From Dyadobacter crusticola DSM 16708 (GTDB taxonomy: Bacteria; Bacteroidota; Bacteroidia; Cytophagales; Spirosomataceae), in the NCBI RefSeq assembly GCF_000701505.1, contig NZ_KL370786.1, positions 326,468 to 390,467 of the forward strand: DNA of 64,000 nt. The letters run 5' to 3'. The notes beneath the pieces were generated by a model, which saw nothing but the letters and a program-made list of their open reading frames with translations, was not told the origin of the DNA and searched no databases. The position numbers and the translations under genes are program-made. Positions 55,259 through 64,000 of this stretch are shown piece after piece. Position 1 is the stretch's first letter. Each line of letters starts with the position of its first letter.

Positions 55259-58200
55259 TCAGAATGTAAAGTTGAGGTTGGCGCCGAAGCTGCGGACCGG
55301 TGGTAATGCCCCGCCTTCAAATCCGATCTGGTTTCCAATGGAGTTGGTGATGTTGGCAGGATCCACATTCGGTGCATTGCTTTTGATCAGCCAGAGGTTA
55401 CGCCCGGTCAATGTAAACCGGAGGGCCTGCATTTTGATTTTTTTCGCAAGTGCATCCGGCAGTTGCCAGCCCAGCCTCACTTCACGCAGGTAAATAAAGC
55501 TGCCGTCGTACAAATTGGCTTTGCTGATCCGGTTGCCTCCATCGGAGTTGAAGTGCGTACGTGCAGGAACCACGATATCATTGGGACTTCCATCTTCTTT
55601 CACACCCGGATTCACGAGCCCGTTTTCACGAATGCCTGGCAATGCAGTTTCTTCAAACATACCCGACTTATTGCCGTACAAATTGGTATAAGAGAAGAAA
55701 TCACCGCCTTTTTGAAAATCCACCAGTGCCGAGAGGTAGAGGCTTTTGTAGCTGAACGTGTTGTTCAGCCCGCCGATAAAGTCGGGATTCGCGTCGCCGA
55801 TGATCACCGGGGTTGGTGTAACTGCGTACGTTCCATTTGCTACTACTACCTTGTTGCCATTTCCATCATACACATAGTCGGTGCCCAGCATCGTGCCCAG
55901 CGACTTGCCTTTTTGCGCTACCATCGAAACCCTTCCGGTCCGTCTTTCTGTACCTATAACAAACCGCTCTATACCCTGAATGCTCTCATCGGAGCTGTTG
56001 AGGTCGAGCACTTTGTTTTTGTTTTTGGAGAAATTAAGGGAAGCCCGCCAGCTGAAATTCTTGGTCATGACCGGCATCAGGTTCACGGATAGTTCGATAC
56101 CCTTATTTTGTACGGTACCTCCATTCACGATTTTGGTTGAAAATCCGCTTTCGGCCGGGATCTGTACGTTCCAGATCTGATTTTCGGTACGCCGGTCGTA
56201 GTAGGTGAAATTGACACCGAGTATCTCATTGAAGAATTTGAAATCGACACCACCTTCCACTTCCGCAGAGAGTTCCGGTTTGAGGCGGCTGTTGTGCAGC
56301 CTGTCGGGTGTGCTTTGTAGTGGGAATGTTCCGAATTGCGTGACGATATCGTAGTACCTGGATACCGAATACGGATCTGCGTCATTGCCAACGCGGGCGT
56401 AAGAAAGCCGCGCTTTCCCCAGCGTGAGCCAGGATGTTTTGGCAATCACATCGGAGAAAATGAACGATCCCGCGATCGAAGGGTAGAAATAGGAGAAATT
56501 GCCCGTTTGTTTCAGCGTGGAAGCCCAGTCGTTTCGGCCGGTCGCGGTCAGGTAGAGGTATTTGTTATAGCCCAATGTAACCGATCCGAATAGAGAATTG
56601 ATCTGCTTGTTCCCATAAGTCGTCGACACGGTTGCGGGTGTTACCGAGTTTTGCAGCACGTACACCAGCGGGGTCTGCAATCCGCCATTGGTTGTGCCGG
56701 ATTCAATGCTGGATTTAATACTCAGGATATTACCTCCCGCCACAGCTTCGAGGCTGAACTTGTCACCCAGGTTTTTATTGACGTTTAATGTAGCCTGGTA
56801 GTTGTTCTCGTTATTGCGCAACATCCGTTTTGCGTAGCTGCCCACAAAAAATCCTTTCGCGCTGCGCACTTCGTCAAGGTGGTCGAAGAAATCGGAAAAC
56901 ACGCGCACATCGGCAGAAATCCAGTCGGCAAACTTGTAGGTCAATCCTGCATTGCCGAAATAGCGGTTGTTGCGATCGGTGTTATAGTTTTCGTACTGGT
57001 TCCAGTATGGGTTCTGGCTGAATGCCGGTTTCTGGATATTCCAGGCGGTGCGGTTCCACGATTGCTCGGTACCGTCCGCGTATTTGTAATTTTTGAGATA
57101 AGCATCGTCAATCTGCCGCTGCCCGTACATCACGTAAAAAAGCATCGGGTTATTACCCATGAAACCCGTCCCGGGCCGGCCTTTTGAATGATCATTCACA
57201 TAGTTGATCCCGCCGCTGAATGTGAATTTCTCTGTGAATTTATAAGTAGTATTCAGACTGATAAAAAAGCGTTTCAGCTCACTTCCCGGGTAGATGAAGT
57301 TCTGCTTCGTTTGTCCGACAGAAAAGCGGATCGAACCCTTATCGCTGCTGCTGGCGACAGACAGGTTATTGGAGAAGGTAATACCTGTTTTGAAAAAATC
57401 CTTTGCATTGTCAGGATGCGGGCTCCAAGGCGCGGTTTTGCCGAAGTTGGGATTGTTACGGTCCTGGTCCCACGACCAGTAATGGCGTACCAGTGTTCCG
57501 TCCATTTTCGGTCCCCACGATTCGTCGGTCCCGTAGTCGGGAATGAGGTCGTACCTGCCTTTTCCGTCATTATCATCGAATGTGCCGCCGCCCGGAAGAA
57601 AGCCGCTCGGGTTTTGGTTTACATATAATTTGGTAAAATTGGAGCTACCGCCGCCGCCGTATACATTCTGGAATTTCGGCAGGTACGAAACCTGGTCCAT
57701 TTGAATGTTGAAGTCGTAGTTCAGCGACAGGTTACCTGATCCTTTGCCCGTTTTGGTAGTAATGTAAATTACGCCATTCTGCCCGCGGCTGCCGTATAGT
57801 GCTGTGGCGGCGGCTCCCTTCAGGACTGAAATATTCTCCACATCATTCGGATTGATCAGCTGGGCAGGGTTACCGTAGTCAAACCCGCCGCCACCGGTTC
57901 CCTGGCCGCCCGTTGTACCGTACGAATTCATGTTCATATTCGCCATGGGCACGCCGTCTACGATGAACAATGCATTGTTATTACCCGAAATGGACTTCAA
58001 CCCGCGGATAGTAACGCGCGAGGAACCGCCCATCGAGCCGCTGTTGCCGCCGATCTGCACACCGGCCAGCTTGCCCTGCAATGCATTAATGTAGTTGACC
58101 TCCCTGGCTTCCTGGATACTGCCGCCGCCGATCTGCTGAACCGCATAACCCACATTTCGCGTGTTTTGCTGCACCCCGAGCGCGGTTACCACCACTTCGC

Positions 58201-58516
58201 CCAGACTCTTCACGTCCGCAGAAAGCCGGACCGTGACTTCCGACATGGAACGCGGTACGTCTACATCCACCGTTTGGAAGCCGATGGAAGAAACGGTGAG
58301 CTTCTGGTTCCCATCGGGGAGGCTGATGGAGAACGCCCCTTCTGCATTGGTGTTTGTTCCCGAAGTAGTACCCTTGATCAGCACGCTGGCCCCGGGCACT
58401 GCTGCATTGGTTTCGTCGACAACCTTGCCGGAGACCTGCCGGGATTGAGCCCGAGCTGGCACAGCAAGAATGACGAATGCGGCCAGAGAAAGTAAATAGC
58501 TACAAATTATTCGCAT
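55259..58516 (-). CDS. SusC/RagA TonB-linked outer membrane transporter (no STN domain)
   Basis: A 1085-residue transporter. A signal peptide ends near ARAQ (residue 24). The carboxypeptidase-regulatory-like domain lies at about 27-110 (SGKVVDETNAAVPGASVLIKGTTSGTNT). The plug follows at about 115-265 with VVVTALGVQQ, LFIVDGVPM and ISVLKGAAATALYGSRGQNGVIYITTK. The rest is the barrel, ending FGANLNFTF. Unlike the other SusC in this window it lacks an STN domain, so it does not signal through FecR. It is the first gene of a two-gene unit with SusD, and its regulator must lie elsewhere. Confidence 0.95.
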   Translation of the reverse strand: MRIICSYLLSLAAFVILAVPARAQSRQVSGKVVDETNAAVPGASVLIKGTTSGTNTNAEGAFSISLPDGNQKLTVSSIGFQTVDVDVPRSMSEVTVRLSADVKSLGEVVVTALGVQQNTRNVGYAVQQIGGGSIQEAREVNYINALQGKLAGVQIGGNSGSMGGSSRVTIRGLKSISGNNNALFIVDGVPMANMNMNSYGTTGGQGTGGGGFDYGNPAQLINPNDVENISVLKGAAATALYGSRGQNGVIYITTKTGKGSGNLSLNYDFNIQMDQVSYLPKFQNVYGGGGSSNFTKLYVNQNPSGFLPGGGTFDDNDGKGRYDLIPDYGTDESWGPKMDGTLVRHYWSWDQDRNNPNFGKTAPWSPHPDNAKDFFKTGITFSNNLSVASSSDKGSIRFSVGQTKQNFIYPGSELKRFFISLNTTYKFTEKFTFSGGINYVNDHSKGRPGTGFMGNNPMLFYVMYGQRQIDDAYLKNYKYADGTEQSWNRTAWNIQKPAFSQNPYWNQYENYNTDRNNRYFGNAGLTYKFADWISADVRVFSDFFDHLDEVRSAKGFFVGSYAKRMLRNNENNYQATLNVNKNLGDKFSLEAVAGGNILSIKSSIESGTTNGGLQTPLVYVLQNSVTPATVSTTYGNKQINSLFGSVTLGYNKYLYLTATGRNDWASTLKQTGNFSYFYPSIAGSFIFSDVIAKTSWLTLGKARLSYARVGNDADPYSVSRYYDIVTQFGTFPLQSTPDRLHNSRLKPELSAEVEGGVDFKFFNEILGVNFTYYDRRTENQIWNVQIPAESGFSTKIVNGGTVQNKGIELSVNLMPVMTKNFSWRASLNFSKNKNKVLDLNSSDESIQGIERFVIGTERRTGRVSMVAQKGKSLGTMLGTDYVYDGNGNKVVVANGTYAVTPTPVIIGDANPDFIGGLNNTFSYKSLYLSALVDFQKGGDFFSYTNLYGNKSGMFEETALPGIRENGLVNPGVKEDGSPNDIVVPARTHFNSDGGNRISKANLYDGSFIYLREVRLGWQLPDALAKKIKMQALRFTLTGRNLWLIKSNAPNVDPANITNSIGNQIGFEGGALPPVRSFGANLNFTF

Positions 58517-58704
58517 ACAGGCAGTTGTTTAAGGGTTAGGAAGTTGATTTACCTTCAAAAGCCTGCGCGTGTGCTTGGAATACTTATAAAAAAAATTAAA
58601 ATGGGAATAATCTGGTGGCTCTGATTTTGCCGAGGAGGTAGGAGGGGCGGGTATGGGCGGGCATGGAATTTTCAGTTTGATTTAAAACTTACTTTCCATC
58701 AGCT

Positions 58705-59841
58705 ATGAATCGTATTTCTGCTAATTTAAAAAGCGTTGGCGTTGCGGCTTCGCTTCTTTCTCTTGTCCTGATCATCGCATTGCTATATACGTTACAAAGC
58801 GTGCTGGTGCCGCTGATGTTTGCGATACTCCTGGCAATATCCCTTTTCCCGATCGTCCGCTTTATAGAGAAGTACAAAGTCAACCGCGTCGTTGCATCGC
58901 TGCTGGCAGTCATCATCGCGATTATCCTGATCGGCGGCCTGGTCTGGTTCATTGTTCATCAGGTGATCGTGATCGGGGCAAATGGGAGTGATTTGCAGGT
59001 CAAATTCAAACATATCCTCGATACTATTCAGCAGTGGGTAGTGCTCCGTTTTGGTGTGGAAGAAGGCCAGATCACAGAGCAGATCACCGCCTTTACCAAC
59101 AGGGCGGTGTCCAATGCGGGTGTGATCCTGGGCGCCGCATTCGGCTCCATGGGAAGTATCCTGGCCGGTGTGATCATCGTGCCATTATTCACTTTCTTTC
59201 TGTTGTACTACCGTGACTTTTTCCGGGAATTTTTCTTCCATGCATTTGTATCTACGCCCAAAGAAATCATCAGCCAGGTTCTCGACAAGATCTATTATGT
59301 TGTTCAGAGTTACCTGATCGGACTTGTAACCGTAATGGGAATTGTCGCGGTGCTCAATACTATCGGATTGCTTGTTCTGGGAATACCGTATGCCTGGTTC
59401 TTCGGTATACTGGCTTCGCTGCTGATGCTTTTACCTTACATTGGTATTGCGATCGGCTCGGTGTTGCCCGCAGTGTTTGCATTGGCTACCAAAGACAGTG
59501 CTTGGTATGCTTTGGGCGTGATTATCTGGTTTCAGGTTGTGCAGTTTCTCGAAGGTAATTTCCTGACGCCGAATATCGTGGGCGGGAAAGTGAGCATCAA
59601 TCCGCTCATGGCATTGGTCGGGCTGCTTCTGGGAGGTTTGCTTTTCGGACTGGCAGGTCTGATTCTGGCTATCCCGATTACAGCAGTCCTGAAAGTGGTA
59701 TTCGATGCAATCCCATCCATGAAAGCCTACGGATTCCTGATCGGGGAACCTGAGAAATATCATTTGAAGCGGTATTCAGGGGCCATTATTATGAAACGTT
59801 GGAAGCTGAACAAAACGTCGGCGGAGAGCGACGCCAGCTAA
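58705..59841 (+). CDS. AI-2E transporter family (PerM/YdiK-like) permease
   Basis: A 378-residue inner-membrane protein of the AI-2E transporter family. About eight membrane segments lie at residues 10-28, 31-50, 65-90, 145-170, 205-235, 240-265, 275-290 and 305-335. The family phrases are PLMFAILLAISLFPIVRFIEKYKVNRVVASLLAVI, VIIVPLFTFFLLYYRDFFREFF, VLGIPYAWFFGILASLLMLLPYIGIAIGSVLPAVFAL, and FLTPNIVGGKVSINPLMALVGLLLGG. Some relatives export autoinducer-2 or move sodium, others are uncharacterised. It is convergent with carbonic anhydrase, with an inverted repeat in between. Confidence 0.92.
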   Translation: MNRISANLKSVGVAASLLSLVLIIALLYTLQSVLVPLMFAILLAISLFPIVRFIEKYKVNRVVASLLAVIIAIILIGGLVWFIVHQVIVIGANGSDLQVKFKHILDTIQQWVVLRFGVEEGQITEQITAFTNRAVSNAGVILGAAFGSMGSILAGVIIVPLFTFFLLYYRDFFREFFFHAFVSTPKEIISQVLDKIYYVVQSYLIGLVTVMGIVAVLNTIGLLVLGIPYAWFFGILASLLMLLPYIGIAIGSVLPAVFALATKDSAWYALGVIIWFQVVQFLEGNFLTPNIVGGKVSINPLMALVGLLLGGLLFGLAGLILAIPITAVLKVVFDAIPSMKAYGFLIGEPEKYHLKRYSGAIIMKRWKLNKTSAESDAS

Positions 59842-59846
59842 GTACC

Positions 59847-59928
59847 GGCATATCAAATGCACAACTACGCAGTTTAGTCTGGTATGGTACCGGACAGAAC
59901 CGGGCGCTGGAAATGCATTTGATATGCC
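59847..59928. repeat. 15-bp perfect inverted repeat between convergent genes
   Basis: GGCATATCAAATGCA at 59847-59861 is exactly inverted at 59914-59928, with 52 bases between. The inner part also carries a direct repeat GTACCGG at 59842-59848 and 59887-59893. It fills most of the 100-base gap between the AI-2E-family and carbonic anhydrase genes. It may be a shared terminator with a long loop or a relic of a small mobile repeat. Confidence 0.6.
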
Positions 59929-59941
59929 ACGGGTTCAAATA

Positions 59942-60601
59942 CTAGACTTTTGCAGTCTGAACTTCCGGTTCTTTCAGGTCCAGGCGGTAGATTTCCATGA
60001 TGTTTTCCAATAACTTCTTGAAATTGATGTTGAGGTCGATCAACTGTCCGGAATGTACGTCGAAAACCCACCCGTGCACTGTCAGGTTGCGGTCACGCTG
60101 CGCTTTTTGCACTTCCGCGGTTTTGATCACATTAATGCATTGCTCTTCCACATTCAGCTCCACTAATCTTTTGTACCGCTGTTCTTCATTCTCAATGGCG
60201 GATAATTCTTCCTTGTGGGTACGGTACACATCCCGGATGTTTCTGAGCCACGGGTTTAGTATACCCAGGTCACCCGACTTCATCGCTGCCTGCACACCGC
60301 CGCAATAGTAATGTCCGCAAACCACGATGTGGTTTACTTTCAAGTGCTCAACAGCGTAGTTGATCACCGACATCACACTCAAATCCGTATTAGGGACCAT
60401 ATTGGCAATGTTCCGGAGTATAAATGCCTCGCCCGGCGCAACGCCCATCAGTTCTTCCGCAGTCACGCGGCTGTCTGAGCAGCCTATGTACAGAATGTCC
60501 GGCGTTTGCCCTTTGGCCAGGTTACTGAAATAATCCGGTTCTATGTTGAGCTTCTTCTGAACCCAATCCTGATTGTTCTTAAAAATCTTTGAAATTTCCA
60601 T
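59942..60601 (-). CDS. can: beta carbonic anhydrase
   Basis: A 219-residue beta-class carbonic anhydrase. Zinc ligands are Cys41, His97 and Cys100 (CSDSRV and GHYYCGG), with the Asp43-Arg45 dyad of the active site. GVAPGEAFILRNIANMVP and the VHGWVFDVHSGQLIDL end are typical of the bacterial clade. It interconverts carbon dioxide and bicarbonate in the cytoplasm. ATG 60601 (MEISKIFKNNQDWVQKK) is preferred; the longer open frame adds 19 residues not seen in the family. It is divergent from the EamA gene. Confidence 0.93.
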   Translation of the reverse strand: MEISKIFKNNQDWVQKKLNIEPDYFSNLAKGQTPDILYIGCSDSRVTAEELMGVAPGEAFILRNIANMVPNTDLSVMSVINYAVEHLKVNHIVVCGHYYCGGVQAAMKSGDLGILNPWLRNIRDVYRTHKEELSAIENEEQRYKRLVELNVEEQCINVIKTAEVQKAQRDRNLTVHGWVFDVHSGQLIDLNINFKKLLENIMEIYRLDLKEPEVQTAKV

Positions 60602-60881
60602 TTGGTGAGATGTTAAGTAAAGAGCGTATAAGTAATTACAAAAACCGTAACAGCGCAAGCACTACCGGGTTTTTATATTGTATCCATCAATCGTGGCTAA
60701 GTTACATCAATGCAGTTACTGTTTGTTTGCAAGAGATCAGAAGTATGTGGCAGGAAAGAATATCAGCTCCAAATACCATCTGTTATGCTTGAAATTGAGT
60801 AAAGTGGACTGGTTTGCAGCTAAAATGGAAGCCGACCTTTGTAGTGCCACAGCGGCGGCTTTTAAAAACAATTTGGCAACC

Positions 60882-61772
60882 ATGAAAGAAATCAGCATTC
60901 AAACTTCAACAAAAACTATTTCTCCCGGCTGGATCAACGGCATGATCGGTGTGCTGCTGTTCAGCGGCTCGCTGCCTGCGACGAGGTTGGCGGTTCTTGA
61001 TCTTCACCCTGTTTTCGTAACAGTAGCCCGAGCCGCAATTGCCGGCTCGCTGGCAGTAGCGGTGCTATTGATCTGGAAAGAAAAGCGACCTGTCAAACGG
61101 CAGATCGTGCCTCTGCTCATTGTCGCCCTGGGTGTCGTACTGGGCTTTCCATTATTGACGGCACTGGCGCTGCAATACATCACTTCTGCGCATTCCCTGG
61201 TTTTCGTGGGTTTACTGCCGCTGTCAACCGCTATTTTCGGGGTGCTCCGGGGAGGCGAGCGGCCAAAGCCACTTTTCTGGCTATTTTCGATACTCGGGAG
61301 TCTTCTGGTAATTGGTTTTGCCATTTACCAGGGTATCACTGCCTCGCCTTTGGGCGATCTGCTGATGTTTGCCGCGATCATACTGTGCGGACTGGGGTAT
61401 GCGGAAGGCGCAAAGCTTTCGAAAACACTGGGTGGCTGGCAGGTGATTTCCTGGGCGCTCGTGATCTCGTTACCCCTGGTGATCGTGCTGGTGGTGGTTT
61501 ACATGCCTTCCACGTTTGAGAATGTACACGCGGGCGCCTGGTTGGGGCTGGCTTATGTTTCCGTGTTTACAATGTTCGTCGGGTTTATATTCTGGTACAA
61601 AGGCCTGGCGCAGGGCGGAACTGCGTCTGTGGGACAATTGCAACTTTTGCAGCCATTCTTTGGACTTGCTTTTGCAGCAACATTGCTGCACGAGAAAGTG
61701 AGTTTGGGTATGATTGGCGTAACAGCCGGCGTGATCCTCTGTGTTGCCTGTTCGAGGAAGTTTGCCAGATGA
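60882..61772 (+). CDS. EamA/DMT family transporter
   Basis: A 296-residue inner-membrane protein with ten membrane segments in two EamA repeats (about 15-145 and 155-293). Examples are INGMIGVLLFSGSLPATRLAVLDLHPVFVTVARAAIAGSLAVAVLLI and FVGFIFWYKGLAQGGTASVGQLQLLQPFFGLAFAATLLHEKVSLGMIG. It probably exports a small metabolite such as an amino acid; the substrate is not evident. ATG 60882 is chosen by comparison with the family; ATG 60825 would add 19 residues. It is a single gene divergent from carbonic anhydrase. Confidence 0.9.
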   Translation: MKEISIQTSTKTISPGWINGMIGVLLFSGSLPATRLAVLDLHPVFVTVARAAIAGSLAVAVLLIWKEKRPVKRQIVPLLIVALGVVLGFPLLTALALQYITSAHSLVFVGLLPLSTAIFGVLRGGERPKPLFWLFSILGSLLVIGFAIYQGITASPLGDLLMFAAIILCGLGYAEGAKLSKTLGGWQVISWALVISLPLVIVLVVVYMPSTFENVHAGAWLGLAYVSVFTMFVGFIFWYKGLAQGGTASVGQLQLLQPFFGLAFAATLLHEKVSLGMIGVTAGVILCVACSRKFAR

Positions 61773-61951
61773 TGACGTACCGGTGCAATATATGTCCGTT
61801 ACTTACCACGAACAGCCGCAATTCATGGATGAAAACCTGATCGCAGAAGATGATTTTGTAACCGCATTGGGAAGAGCTCTTTAGAAGATAATGCCGGAAA
61901 TTTGTATTAATTTTTGTATTATTTGTCCTCACAATCAAACTTAACTCCCGG

Positions 61952-62329
61952 ATGAACATGAAAACAAAAATTTACTCCGTGATGATCATGGCAATGGCGC
62001 TCTTTTCCATTGCTGCACAGAAAGCATTGACGGCCGACGATCTGGTCGGGACCTGGAAATACCTGATCAGCGATGTCCCTGCTGAATACGAGTCCGGATT
62101 TTTGATATTTGAACAAAAAGATAACAAGACAATCGGGTTCATCGAAGCTGCTGAAAGGCAGGAAGTAAAAAACCTGATGGTTGATCAGGGAAAAGTCACT
62201 TTCATGACCGAAAACCAGGGCGGCGAGTTCAAGTACAACTTAATGCAAAAAGGAGACACACTCACCGGCCTGATCTCTTCCCAGTACGGCGAATTTGCAA
62301 TAAAAGCTATTAGGGAGGCTAAGAAGTAG
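61952..62329 (+). CDS. hypothetical small secreted protein
   Basis: A 125-residue protein with a signal peptide (MNMKTKIYSVMIMAMALFSI, cleaved near AAQ) followed by about 100 residues with a lipocalin-like strand pattern (LVGTWKYLISDV, SGFLIFEQKDNKTIGFIEA, GEFKYNLMQKGDTLTGLISS). The opening TADDLVGTWKY is typical of small secreted lipocalin-like or DUF proteins of Bacteroidota. ATG 61958 is an alternative start. The function is unknown. It is a single gene with a terminator 22 bases downstream. Confidence 0.78.
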   Translation: MNMKTKIYSVMIMAMALFSIAAQKALTADDLVGTWKYLISDVPAEYESGFLIFEQKDNKTIGFIEAAERQEVKNLMVDQGKVTFMTENQGGEFKYNLMQKGDTLTGLISSQYGEFAIKAIREAKK

Positions 62330-62351
62330 GGTTTGAATAGCATTGAGCAGC

Positions 62352-62382
62352 AGGATAGCAGGAGAACTGCTATCCTTTTTTA
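62352..62382 (+). terminator. intrinsic terminator of the small secreted protein gene
   Basis: AGGATAGCAG at 62352-62361 pairs with CTGCTATCCT at 62367-62376 across a 5-base loop, and TTTTTA follows. The stem is perfect. Confidence 0.88.
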
Positions 62383-62418
62383 TTGCTGATCTGCGTCAAT
62401 GCCGAGGACAGGTTTAAG

Positions 62419-63735
62419 TTAAAGTGCCAAGCCAACGCCAATGTTGGACCTCAATCCAAAGGATGTTTTTTGATTGCCTAGTTGTTTCTTGAAATTGTAA
62501 GAAGTGTTCATGTCGAGATAACCGCGGCGAAACAGCCGCAGCTGAAATCCTGCTAATGGACCAGCCTGGACAGTATTTGTCTCGCTTTCAAACTCACCAC
62601 CTGCAAGGTCCCAGCCGCCGTGCCACCCTTTGTAATAGCTATATTCGGTATTCAGGCCGGCATACCAGCCTGACAGCCCGTTGCCTCCCTTCCCATTCAG
62701 TTGCTGCCGTTTTTGAAGGAAATAATATCTTGGCTGCACAGAGAAAATCACAATTCCTTCACGGGAATAAACATTTGCGTACTTGAACGTCCGCTGAACC
62801 ATTGTTTCACCATCATACAAGTTAACTGTATGATCGTACCTGAGATAATTGAAGCCCCTGTTCATGGCGGCGTCAAGTTGCACATTGATCGTCCAGGGCG
62901 ATGTCTTGATTTTGCGCTCAAAAGCAACACCAGTCCTGATCCTGTTGAGGTAATAGCCGACGGTGATCTCAGGAAGCCGTATTTTCCATTGCTGCCGCTG
63001 AAACTCATCACACAAAAGAATGTCACAGAGCGGAGCGACGGCAGACTTTTTCCAATCCCCGATAGCCAGGCCAAAACTAGCCTGCGTCGAAAATGAAATG
63101 CCGGTTGCCAATCCATAGGAATAGTCAAAAACAGACTTGAAGATGGCAAGGGAAAAGTCCATATAGCCGTGGTTCAAAAACCTTCGTTGGAAACCTAATT
63201 TGACTCCCGCCTTGGGATCATTCTCAATCGTGCCGGGTATATTGAAAAACAGCGAGACATAGTTTCCGCTGAAATTATTGGCGCTCTTACCCTTCCTGAT
63301 CCGCCTGCGCATATCCACAAACCAGCGGAGCTGCGCATCCATGACCGTGTTCTGTAAAGATTCTTTTACAGGCGCTTGAACGCCGTAGAGTGGAAAATGT
63401 CCCGACAAGGCCAACGAAAAGGCAGGGAGGAACTTAACTTCATAGCCAAGGTGCAGCGATAAATTGTTTAAAGTTTTATCATCCGTCAAGGGGTAAGGTA
63501 CAGCCTGGTAATACTGTGACAATCCGAATTTAACGATATGTCTGGTTGGCACCTTTGTCATGAAGACATTCTCGTACCGATCAATGAAGCGTTGCCTGCT
63601 CAAAGTGTCGGGCTCTTCACTGAACTTTATACCTGTACTATCCTGGCTATACGCAGTACTGCAACAAAGCAAAAGACAGAAAAAATAGATACATCTCCTC
63701 GATGTGAGACGGGTCAGGATTTGACGATTGGTCAT
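62419..63735 (-). CDS. hypothetical outer membrane beta-barrel protein
   Basis: A 438-residue protein. A signal peptide with a long n-region (MTNRQILTRLTSRRCIYFFC, cleaved near AYSQ) is followed by mainly amphipathic strands alternating charged and aromatic residues (LSLHLGYEVKFLPAFSLALSGHFPL, YMDFSLAIFKSVFDYSYGLATGISF, GYLDMNTSYNFKKQLG). The end, FGLRSNIGVGLAL, resembles a final outer-membrane strand. No named family is recognised. It is probably a 12-16-strand barrel in the outer membrane. The downstream neighbour on the same strand's upstream side is the edge-truncated receptor, 73 bases away. Confidence 0.75.
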   Translation of the reverse strand: MTNRQILTRLTSRRCIYFFCLLLCCSTAYSQDSTGIKFSEEPDTLSRQRFIDRYENVFMTKVPTRHIVKFGLSQYYQAVPYPLTDDKTLNNLSLHLGYEVKFLPAFSLALSGHFPLYGVQAPVKESLQNTVMDAQLRWFVDMRRRIRKGKSANNFSGNYVSLFFNIPGTIENDPKAGVKLGFQRRFLNHGYMDFSLAIFKSVFDYSYGLATGISFSTQASFGLAIGDWKKSAVAPLCDILLCDEFQRQQWKIRLPEITVGYYLNRIRTGVAFERKIKTSPWTINVQLDAAMNRGFNYLRYDHTVNLYDGETMVQRTFKYANVYSREGIVIFSVQPRYYFLQKRQQLNGKGGNGLSGWYAGLNTEYSYYKGWHGGWDLAGGEFESETNTVQAGPLAGFQLRLFRRGYLDMNTSYNFKKQLGNQKTSFGLRSNIGVGLAL

Positions 63736-63807
63736 ACAAGCTTATTTAGGCTCCTGCTAAGAGTGGCCATAAAGCACAACAATGGTTGTATGAAAGTTAA
63801 AATAATC

Positions 63808-64000
63808 TCAAATTCCAAACTTCCGAAGATTATACACGAAACTCACGAGGAAATACCGCTTCAAAACGACGCTCCGGATGTCCTCAATGTAAGTTTCGAT
63901 GGTATTGCGTGTCAGGCTGCGATTTTGGTTGAGTATGTCGAAAACCTGCAACCGGACTTCTCCTTGTTTGCCTTTTAAAAACTGCCTGGAAAAAGCTGCA
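63808..64000 (-). CDS. outer membrane beta-barrel / TonB-dependent receptor-like protein, 3' end only
   Basis: The minus-strand frame from 63999 is open for 63 codons to TGA at 63810-63808 and continues past the right edge. The visible protein reads as the last part of the Bacteroidota outer-membrane beta-barrel receptor group (PF14905-like): QFLKGKQGEVRLQVFDILNQ, then SLTRNTIETYIEDIRSVVL and YFLVSFVYNLRKFGI. Such proteins have an N-terminal carboxypeptidase-regulatory domain and a TonB-type barrel. The plus-strand frame in the same bases (63538-63978) has no such similarity and is rejected. The gene is followed by the barrel protein at 62419-63735. Confidence 0.8.
   Translation of the reverse strand, partial: AAFSRQFLKGKQGEVRLQVFDILNQNRSLTRNTIETYIEDIRSVVLKRYFLVSFVYNLRKFGI

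Noticed and set aside
55463..56092. Open frame of 209 codons on the plus strand in the second susC gene
   Set aside because: It is antisense to the SusC barrel with no signal, domain or spacing that suits a gene.
63538..63978. Open frame of 146 codons on the plus strand near the right edge
   Set aside because: The first half is antisense to the barrel protein and the second half is antisense to a clear receptor C terminus.

Overview
The window looks like a chromosomal stretch from a Bacteroidota bacterium, most likely Cytophagales close to Dyadobacter or Spirosoma. This rests on two SusC/SusD pairs, an ECF sigma/FecR system, type IX secretion sorting domains of both type A and type B, PadR-linked FtsX/MacB-like permeases with a prefix domain, and several upstream regions carrying the Bacteroidota promoter element TAnnTTTG. 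GC content is moderate and even across the genes. I saw no tRNA, rRNA, CRISPR array, insertion sequence, integrase or phage gene.

Layout. 1-9.2 kb: phosphate and envelope genes, namely an edge-truncated phosphatase, an FtsX-type permease, a glycerophosphodiesterase-like protein, a lipoprotein, a SulP transporter with STAS domain, and a two-domain phosphodiesterase-like/alkaline phosphatase fusion. 9.3-12.1 kb: an orphan NarL-type response regulator and a T9SS type A cargo protein. 12.1-21.8 kb, all on the minus strand: ECF sigma, FecR, STN-containing SusC, SusD, M14 carboxypeptidase, and a soluble PQQ-type sugar dehydrogenase fused to cytochrome c. This reads as one surface-signalled uptake and processing locus. 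21.9-27.6 kb and 37.7-41.3 kb: two clusters mixing short-chain dehydrogenases with AraC regulators (four of each). 27.9-31.8 kb: an overlapping operon of an ABC exporter membrane domain lacking its ATPase, an HlyD adaptor and a TolC-like channel. 31.8-37.6 kb: PadR plus permease, DUF808, divergent flavodoxin-fold reductase and HxlR regulator, and a small hydrolase. 41.4-46.7 kb: hydrolase, extra methionine aminopeptidase, DUF4174, TraB/GumN, and a T9SS type B protein with SprB-like repeats. 46.9-50.9 kb: a small cysteine-motif membrane protein, a TonB-dependent siderophore-type receptor and a PepSY membrane protein, together a likely metal-uptake unit. 51-53.7 kb: two translationally coupled DUF421 proteins with zinc ribbons, then transaldolase. 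53.7-58.5 kb: a second SusC/SusD pair without regulator or enzymes. 58.7-64 kb: AI-2E/PerM-family permease, beta carbonic anhydrase, EamA transporter, a small secreted protein, an outer-membrane barrel, and the 3' end of an outer-membrane beta-barrel receptor running off the right edge.

The most interesting items are the ATPase-less exporter operon, the sigma/FecR/SusCD locus with an M14 peptidase and a PQQ dehydrogenase, the AraC/SDR clusters with repeat sites in their promoters, the metal-uptake unit whose receptor start codon sits in a repeated sequence able to form alternative hairpins, and several long perfect dyads placed at gene starts or between convergent genes.
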